DNA from: Streptomyces sp. NBC_01264
GTDB lineage: Bacteria > Actinomycetota > Actinomycetes > Streptomycetales > Streptomycetaceae
Direction: 5' to 3'
Assembly: GCF_026340675.1 (NCBI RefSeq)
Contig: NZ_JAPEOX010000004.1
Coordinates: 255,980 to 319,979, forward strand
Length of the DNA stretch: 64,000 nucleotides
In this document: positions 58,956-64,000 of the stretch, piece after piece
How positions within the stretch are numbered: position 1 is the stretch's first letter
Layout of the letters: every line of letters starts with the position of its first letter
Made by a program: the position numbers and the translations under genes
The notes under the pieces: model-generated
The model's input: only the letters and a program-made list of their open reading frames with translations
Told to the model about the DNA's origin: nothing
Databases searched by the model: none

Positions 58956-59666
58956 ATGGAAGCGATCAAGAACCCGGTGGTCGTGGTGGGGCTGGCGCAG
59001 CGGGCGGGGACGGAGCCGCCGTGCGCGGACGGCGTGGACGTGCAGCGGTGCGGGGGCAGGGTGTCCGCGGCGGTGGTCGACGGCGCCGGCCACCACCCGG
59101 ACACCGTGCGGTACTCCGCGATCGCCCCGGCGGTGATCACGCACATCGGCACGGCGCTGGGCGGGCTGGCCGGGCTGATGACGGCCGGGCAGATGGCCGC
59201 GGCCTACGACCAGCCGCCACACGCGTCGGCCGTGTACGCCTGCGTGGAGCCGGGGCAGCCGGCGTCCGTGCACTGGATCGGGGACTGCCGGGCGTACGGC
59301 TGGCGGGAGGGCGCCGGGCTCACCCTGTGGTCCGACGACCAGACCATGGGCCAGTGGCTGCGCCGGAACGGAGGGGCGGCCGTGCAGCTCGAGGCGGCGA
59401 GGCACGACAACTGGTCCCGCCTGGGGCTCGCGCAGGCCAGCGCGGCGACGTGCCGGCAGGTGCAGATCCCCGAGGAGGCCGCCGCCCTGGTGCTGCTGGT
59501 GTCCGACGGGGTGTCCGACCAGGTCGACCGGGAGACGTTCGTACGGCTGTGCCGCGCGTACGCGACCGAGCCGCAGGCCCTCGCCGACGCCCTGGTGGCC
59601 GCGGCGGAGCCCGACGCAGACGGCTACCGGGACGACGCCACCGTGGTGGTCCTGCTCTGCGGCTGA
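58956..59666 (+). CDS. PP2C-like Ser/Thr protein phosphatase
   Basis: 236 residues. PP2C pattern: metal-binding D in AAVVDGAGHH, WIGDCRAYGW, LLVSDGVSDQV and C-terminal DGYRDDATVVVLL. The usual DGxGG is DGAGH, so metal binding may be altered at one position. The second ATG (58956) is chosen because AAGGAGG lies 8 nt before it. No partner kinase or anti-sigma factor is seen. Followed by a hairpin-rich non-coding stretch. Confidence 0.85.
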   Translation: MEAIKNPVVVVGLAQRAGTEPPCADGVDVQRCGGRVSAAVVDGAGHHPDTVRYSAIAPAVITHIGTALGGLAGLMTAGQMAAAYDQPPHASAVYACVEPGQPASVHWIGDCRAYGWREGAGLTLWSDDQTMGQWLRRNGGAAVQLEAARHDNWSRLGLAQASAATCRQVQIPEEAAALVLLVSDGVSDQVDRETFVRLCRAYATEPQALADALVAAAEPDADGYRDDATVVVLLCG

Positions 59667-60067
59667 CCGAGGCCCGCCCGCCCCGCGCCCCGGACTTCAC
59701 CGCCCGACGCGCGGGGCGGGGGGCCGGTCCTCGTTCTGGTCCCGGGCCGGCCTCGCGGTCCGGCGCGATGCCGCGCCCCGACCGGGCGCGAGGCGGGGCG
59801 AGGACACCGTGCTGCGCCTGCCCCTGGCCGCGGGGGAGCTCCCGCCGGTGCCCGGTCCCGCGCCGGCCGCCCGCGGGAGCTCCCGGCGTCCGCCGCTGGC
59901 CGCGGCCGCAGTTCATCGACGTGGTGCCTGCCGATCTGCCCGCCCGGGCCCTGGGTGACCGCTTGCCTGGTGCCGGGCCGCCGCTGCTCCCTGTCCGCTT
60001 GCCGGGCCCCGGCCACGGGCACCCGGTTCGACGGCCGTCTGCCGGGGATCCGGCTGGTTCGGTGGGG

Positions 60068-60086
60068 TGTTGCGGCGTCCGCAACA
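60068..60086. repeat. Hairpin related to the GGTGTTGC repeats
   Basis: TGTTGCGG-CGT-CCGCAACA: perfect 8-bp stem in GGTGGGGTGTTGCGG context. A diverged member of the repeats at 60.31 and 61.04 kb. Confidence 0.6.
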
Positions 60087-60307
60087 TTCCACGTCGCCGG
60101 GTAGTCCGGCAGCTGCGGCCGTACGCCGCCCGCGTCCGCCTGGCCGCCGTGGAGCAGGTCCGTCGCCTGCCGGCTGCCCCGCTGGTTCGTCGAGGTGGTG
60201 GCGGCCGCCCGTACGCCGGCCGTGCTGCTGCGCCCGCCCGCCCGCCCGCGCCGCCGTCCCGTCCCGCGCCCGGGCCGGGCCGGGGCCGCCCGGCGGTCGT
60301 CCTGGTG

Positions 60308-60363
60308 GCCGGACTCCGGCCGCTCGGTGGGGTGTTGCGGCACCGGCAACACCTCCGGGACCG
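60308..60363. repeat. 56-bp exact repeat with GGTGTTGC hairpin, copy 1
   Basis: Identical over 56 bp to 61041-61096 and contains an 8-bp perfect stem (GGTGTTGC / GCAACACC, 60331-60353). Similarity continues upstream with gaps for another 90 bp or so (GGCCGTGCTGCTGCGCCCG at about 60.22 and 60.98 kb). Confidence 0.85.
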
Positions 60364-60497
60364 TCCGTGCCGCACGTCCGGCTGCCCGTAAACGGTTCCG
60401 GCCCGCCGCCCGGCTGTCGCCTTCGCGGTGACGCGCTCGCCGGCCCGGTGGACCGCCATCCGTACGATCATGACCGAACCGAGGTGAGGGGGACCGG

Positions 60498-60935
60498 GTG
60501 GCACGGCAGCGCGGGAACACGAGGCACGGCGCAAACGGCGCGGGCAGGGCGAACCGCAAGGAGAACTGCGCCGAGGCGTGCGCGGATAGCTGCTACTGGA
60601 ACCGGACGTGCTGCCCCGAGATGTGGCTGGCCTCTCTCGCCCTGCTCGCCGTGCGGCCCGGCCCCGCCAGCCCGGCAAGCACCGATCCAGCGGCGCCCCG
60701 TCCGGCCGGCCGGGCCGCGGGCGTGCTGTACGGGGCGGTGCGGCGCTACCGGACGACAGTCAGCCCCGTCCGGCCCGCCTGCTGCCCGTACACGCCGAGC
60801 TGCTCGACGTACGCGGTCAAGGCTCTGCACCGACACGGCGCGCTGCGCGGCGGCCGGCTGGCCCTGGCACGCCTGCTGCGGTGTCGGCCGGGGGCAGCTC
60901 GGCGGCGCGGGTTCCATGACCCGGTGCCGGACTGA
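60498..60935 (+). CDS. yidD: YidD-family membrane-insertion efficiency factor
   Basis: 145 residues. The C-terminal 80 residues match YidD closely: RRYRTTVSPVRP, CCPYTPSCSTYAVKALHRHG, then LALARLLRCRP and FHDPVPD. YidD helps YidC insert membrane proteins. The N-terminal ~60 residues form an unusual extension with several Cys (CAEACADSCYWNRTCCPEMW) and a hydrophobic helix. GTG start behind GAGGGGG. An accessory YidD outside the rpmH-rnpA-yidC cluster is unusual. Confidence 0.88.
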   Translation: MARQRGNTRHGANGAGRANRKENCAEACADSCYWNRTCCPEMWLASLALLAVRPGPASPASTDPAAPRPAGRAAGVLYGAVRRYRTTVSPVRPACCPYTPSCSTYAVKALHRHGALRGGRLALARLLRCRPGAARRRGFHDPVPD

Positions 60936-61040
60936 CGGCGCACCGACCCACATCGACCTGCTGACCGCCGCCCGTGTGGCGGCCGTGCTGCTGCGCCCGT
61001 CCCGCCCCCGGGGCCAGGCCGCCCGGCGATCGTCCCGGGG

Positions 61041-61096
61041 GCCGGACTCCGGCCGCTCGGTGGGGTGTTGCGGCACCGGCAACACCTCCGGGACCG
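61041..61096. repeat. 56-bp exact repeat with GGTGTTGC hairpin, copy 2
   Basis: Second copy of the 60308-60363 repeat; the hairpin lies at 61064-61086. The two copies flank yidD in direct orientation. Confidence 0.85.
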
Positions 61097-61737
61097 CCCG
61101 GGCCTCGCCGCTCCGCCGGCCCCTGGCCCGTTGTCGAACCGGTCCGGCCGCCCCGAGCCGCCGTCCGCTGCGGTCGCCTCGCTGCGCCGGAGCGGGGGTG
61201 GTCGGGTTGGCCGCCCGGCACCCGCCGCCGTCGAGTCCGCCCGCCACCGTCGCTGCTCCTCGGGCCGGGAGTCCGCCGGCGCCGCTCCTGCCGCCGGCTG
61301 GCCGTGGCCGCGGTCGTCGAGCCGGGGCCGGGCGGCCGATACCTGGTCGCTGCCGTTCGGCCGCGTGTCGGCTGTCCGTTGCTGCTGCCCGGGCTGCCGG
61401 CCATCGCGCTGGATGGTCGTGCCCGGTGGACGGTGTGGTCTGGCGTGCGGGCCGGTCCGGCACCCGGGACCGGCCCGGTGGCGTGATATGGGTGCGTGCC
61501 GGTGAAGCATGACCGGTTGCCGCCCGGTGGTGCGTGTTGCCTGGTCATGCAGGACGGGCGCGCTGTGACAGCGCGCTGTTCGTACGCGCTGACGTGCACG
61601 CTGTCAGGGCGTGCAAGCGGGGCGTGTTGTAGGTGCGCGCTGGTCATTCTCGATCGTGGAGTGGTCGGCTCTGGTCGCGTTGTGGGCGGTTGTGGTCCGG
61701 GTGTGGTGTTCGTGACCTGGGGCGGGGCCGGGGCCGG
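61097..61737. other. GC-rich intergenic region after the repeat, no gene seen
   Basis: About 640 bp. Frames are open but not protein-like. Contains GCTGTGACAGCGCGCTG and CACGCTGTCAGGGCGTG near 61.56-61.61 kb, imperfect inverted sites. Confidence 0.4.
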
Positions 61738-61750
61738 TACGTTGCCGCGC
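61738..61750 (+). promoter_or_regulatory. -10 element (TACGTT) of a probably leaderless gene
   Basis: TACGTT at 61738-61743, 7 bp before the ATG at 61751, with no ribosome site. Confidence 0.5.
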
Positions 61751-62590
61751 ATGACGGTGACGAGGAAAGCGCGGTTGATCCCGACGGGGGACTGTTTCTG
61801 TGGGTGCGGGGGTGAGGCGGGGATTGGGCGGTGGTTCGTGCGGGGGCACGACATCACGGCGGCCGCGGCGCTGCGGGCGGTGTCGGGGCTGAGCCTGCCG
61901 GAGCGGCTGGTGCAGGCGGGGTTCGGGCCGCAGGTGTCGGTGGTGGGGGCGGCGGTCGGTGAGGCGGGGTGGGTGCGGTGTGCGGGCTGCGCGTACGCGG
62001 GGCCGCCGGCGGGGCTGGCCGCGCATGTCCGGGGGAGCGGGTGCGCCGGGGCGCCCGCGGCCGCGGAAGGAGCTCAGGAGGCCGCCGAGGAGGCCGGCGG
62101 GGGAGCGGCGCCGGCCGCAGGCGCCGGGCGGGGGGACACCGAGGGCGTGGAGCCGGCCGCCGCGGTGGCGGAGCGCTCCGGGAAACCGGCCGGGCCGCCG
62201 GTGCGGGCGGCGGCGGGGGCGGCGGAAGGGCTGCTGCTCCCCGCCACGGACGATCCGCTGTGGGGGGACCTCGCGCCGACGCTGCGCCAGAAGTTGACGA
62301 TGGCGGCGCACCGGTTGGTGACGCCGCCCCGGGGGCCGCTGCAGGAGAAGGCGCAGCGCCGGCTGGTGTTCGCGCTGAGGGCGGCCGGCCGGGGCCGGAT
62401 GAGCGGGCAGCACTGGCAGGCGCTGCTGAGCGCGCCGAGGGAGGTTCTGGGCAGCGCGCGCAGTACCCGGGCGGCCGCGGTGTACGAGGTGCTGGAGGAG
62501 GTCGTGGCCGGCCACCTGGCGCCCGCCGACGACGATGCGGCGCCCACCGGGCCGGCTGTACCCGAGGGCCCCGGGACCGCCCCCGGCTGA
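61751..62590 (+). CDS. Protein with CFCGCG zinc motif, function unknown
   Basis: 279 residues. The N-terminal CFCGCGGEAGIGRWFVRGHD fits the CxCGCGx(n)F.pGHD motif common in actinobacterial and phage DNA-linked proteins. A second Cys set is RCAGCAYAGPPAGLAAHVRGS followed by GC. A low-complexity Ala/Gly/Glu linker leads to a helical C-terminus (LRQKLTMAAHRLVTPPRGPL, EVLEEVVAGHLAP). Probably nucleic-acid binding; no enzymatic motif seen. Confidence 0.75.
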   Translation: MTVTRKARLIPTGDCFCGCGGEAGIGRWFVRGHDITAAAALRAVSGLSLPERLVQAGFGPQVSVVGAAVGEAGWVRCAGCAYAGPPAGLAAHVRGSGCAGAPAAAEGAQEAAEEAGGGAAPAAGAGRGDTEGVEPAAAVAERSGKPAGPPVRAAAGAAEGLLLPATDDPLWGDLAPTLRQKLTMAAHRLVTPPRGPLQEKAQRRLVFALRAAGRGRMSGQHWQALLSAPREVLGSARSTRAAAVYEVLEEVVAGHLAPADDDAAPTGPAVPEGPGTAPG

Positions 62591-64000
62591 GCCGCCGGCG
62601 GACCCTGCCCGCCGCGGCGCCGTACTCCCGCCGTGCCCTGCTGCACCCGGGTGCCGGGTTCCTGGGCGATGTCGCTGCTCCCCGTCGACGGCCGCCTCGG
62701 AAAGCCGGAGAGCGTCGCCGCCGCTGGCCCCGCCGCCCGCCACCGCTTTGCCGGCCGGAGCTGCTCTCCCGGCCCGGCCGGCCAGTTCGCCGGCGGTCCC
62801 CGCTCCAGGGGCTGCCGGACGACGTACGCCCCGGCCGGCGCTCGGAGTGCGACGCCGGCCCGCGGCTCCCGCCGCTGCCGGCCGGGGGTGCCCAGCTCCT
62901 CGTCGGCGCCGTACGCCGCGGCCAGCCTGCCGCGTCCTGGCGGACGGATTCCCAGGGCGCGCCGCCGGCACCCGGGGGGTACTCGGTGGCCGCGCACTGC
63001 TGCGCCCGGCTTCCGGTCGAGGCCGGCCGCTCCCGGGGCACGGTGGGGCCCCGGTTTGAGTCCTCGGTGCCGCCGCCGGGCCGGGGCGCCGAGTTGCTCG
63101 TCGACGTCGACGTCGTGCGCTCTGCGCTGCGGCGCGCCTGCCGGCCCGGGGTGCGCCGTGTTCCGCCGGCCGTGCCCGTCGCTGCGCCCCGCCGGCTCAC
63201 GTGCTGACGCCCCGCGCCCGCCCGCCGGCCCATGTCCGGCGGCGTCCGCCTGGTGGTGGGGCACCGAGCGCTGGCCTGGCCCTCGCCCGCGGCCGGGCAC
63301 CGGGCTCCGGGCCGCGGCGTCCAGGACGGTCGTGCCGCCGGCCCTCGGGCCGGCCGTGATCCGGCGCAGGCCCTTCGCCCGCCCGTCGAGCTCCTGTGCC
63401 GCGGGGGGCCCCTTGCGGGGCGCTGCGCCCGTCTCGCCCCGGGCGGCTCCCGTTGGGTTTCCTGGGCGCCGTGCGGGCTCTCTGCGGCGCCCGCGTCCGA
63501 CGCGGAGCGGCGCCAGCCTGTTCGTCGCCGGCAGGGCGCCGTACGGCCGCTGCGCCCGCCCGGCGGCTGTCTCGCTGTTCCGCCGGCGCCGCGGAGTTGG
63601 GCCCGGCCGCCGAGCTCCGGTGCCGAGGTTCGTCCGCCGGCTGCCGAGCTCCCGAGCGGGGGCCGTGCTGGGCCGGGGCCGGCCGGGCTCCGGCTGTTCC
63701 CGGTGGGGGAGCCGTCTGGCGGAGATCCATGGTGTCCCCGCACGGCCGGGGGGTACCGGGCCCGCGTCCGGTGCGGTGCCGGCGGCTCCTGGCCGGCCGG
63801 CGCGGGGCCCGCGGCCGGGGATTCGGGTTTCTCCTTCTGTCCCGCCGGTGCCGGCCGCCGTTCGTCGCGCCGTCTGCCGGCCCGCGCCGCGCGGGCATCC
63901 GCTGATCGCTGTGGTGGCTGGTGGCCGCACGGGCGCCCGCACGGCTCCTCTCGGCGCGCCCCGCCCGCCGCCCGCACTGTGCCGGCCGCCCGGCGCCGGG
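62591..64000. other. 1.4-kb extreme-GC end of window, no gene called
   Basis: All six frames are long because stop codons are rare at this composition; translations are Arg/Pro/Gly-rich on every frame. No ribosome site with protein-like sequence, no terminal palindromes of a known Streptomyces telomere. It may be decayed or non-coding arm sequence. Confidence 0.5.

Noticed and set aside
61854..63977. Minus-strand 707-codon open frame and other long frames in 58-64 kb
   Set aside because: Stop codons are rare at this composition. The translations are Arg/Pro/Ala/Gly-rich without ribosome sites or motifs, and overlap a better-supported gene on the other strand.
62591..64000. Linear-replicon telomere
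   Set aside because: GC-rich end of window, but no series of tightly spaced terminal palindromes of the known Streptomyces type was found; the window simply ends.

Overview
The window is about 72% G+C DNA with Streptomyces character: GC-biased third codon positions, many GTG and TTG starts, GGAGG-type ribosome sites and several probable leaderless genes. The content is accessory. There are no ribosomal, tRNA or core metabolic clusters, but there are a second-type NAD-dependent DNA ligase, a ParA-like NTPase with an eroded P-loop, DUF932 and LPD29 proteins, toxin-immunity pairs, a stray type I-E CRISPR unit and dozens of small proteins of unknown function. A giant (probably linear) plasmid or a chromosome-arm/integrative element is most likely. 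No phage structural genes, integrase, conjugation ATPase or telomere were recognised.

Layout. 0-11 kb: SNF2 helicase plus SWIM protein, cold-shock protein, Nudix-DUF6624 fusion, HD-type (p)ppGpp-hydrolase-like protein, a small operon with a HicA-like protein, the ParA-like protein and a TIGR02391 protein. 11-17 kb: ligA and a minus-strand run ending at a DUF932 protein. 17-25.5 kb: a highly structured RNA candidate, a triple-HTH regulator, two tandem papain-fold toxin/Imm35-like pairs, a DNA-binding protein, a two-repeat CRISPR and a mycosin-like subtilase that shares its upstream leader with the two toxins. 25.4-29.4 kb: two small-gene operons. 29.4-32.2 kb: a gene-poor, decayed stretch with two different clusters of repeated sites, scrambled ligA fragments and a frameshifted gene. 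32.2-43.8 kb (minus strand) and 43.9-51.4 kb (mostly plus strand): two arrays of small genes diverging from a promoter hub at 43.81-43.90 kb. 51.9-55.7 kb: one 1266-residue protein of unknown function. 56-64 kb: zinc-ribbon proteins, a PP2C-like phosphatase, YidD and long, very GC-rich non-coding stretches with dispersed hairpin repeats.

The main discovery candidate is a shared expression system. At least 23 intact copies of one extended promoter (box ACGCGTAWAAC directly before TTGAC, usually 17 bp, then GGGTAAWTTAGTGA) precede nearly every small-gene unit from 16.9 to 56.1 kb on both strands. Two further copies are decayed and sit before broken genes. In nine units the transcribed leader also carries a stem-loop whose stem sequence changes with pairing kept while the loop stays (G)NGCAAG, usually followed by a TGCGAACC-like stretch. 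So some 45 small genes, many with zinc ribbons or C2H2-like fingers, appear to be wired into one regulon with a common transcriptional and probably post-transcriptional control. The triple-HTH protein at 18.2-19.1 kb, itself behind a variant copy, is a candidate regulator; that link is inference.
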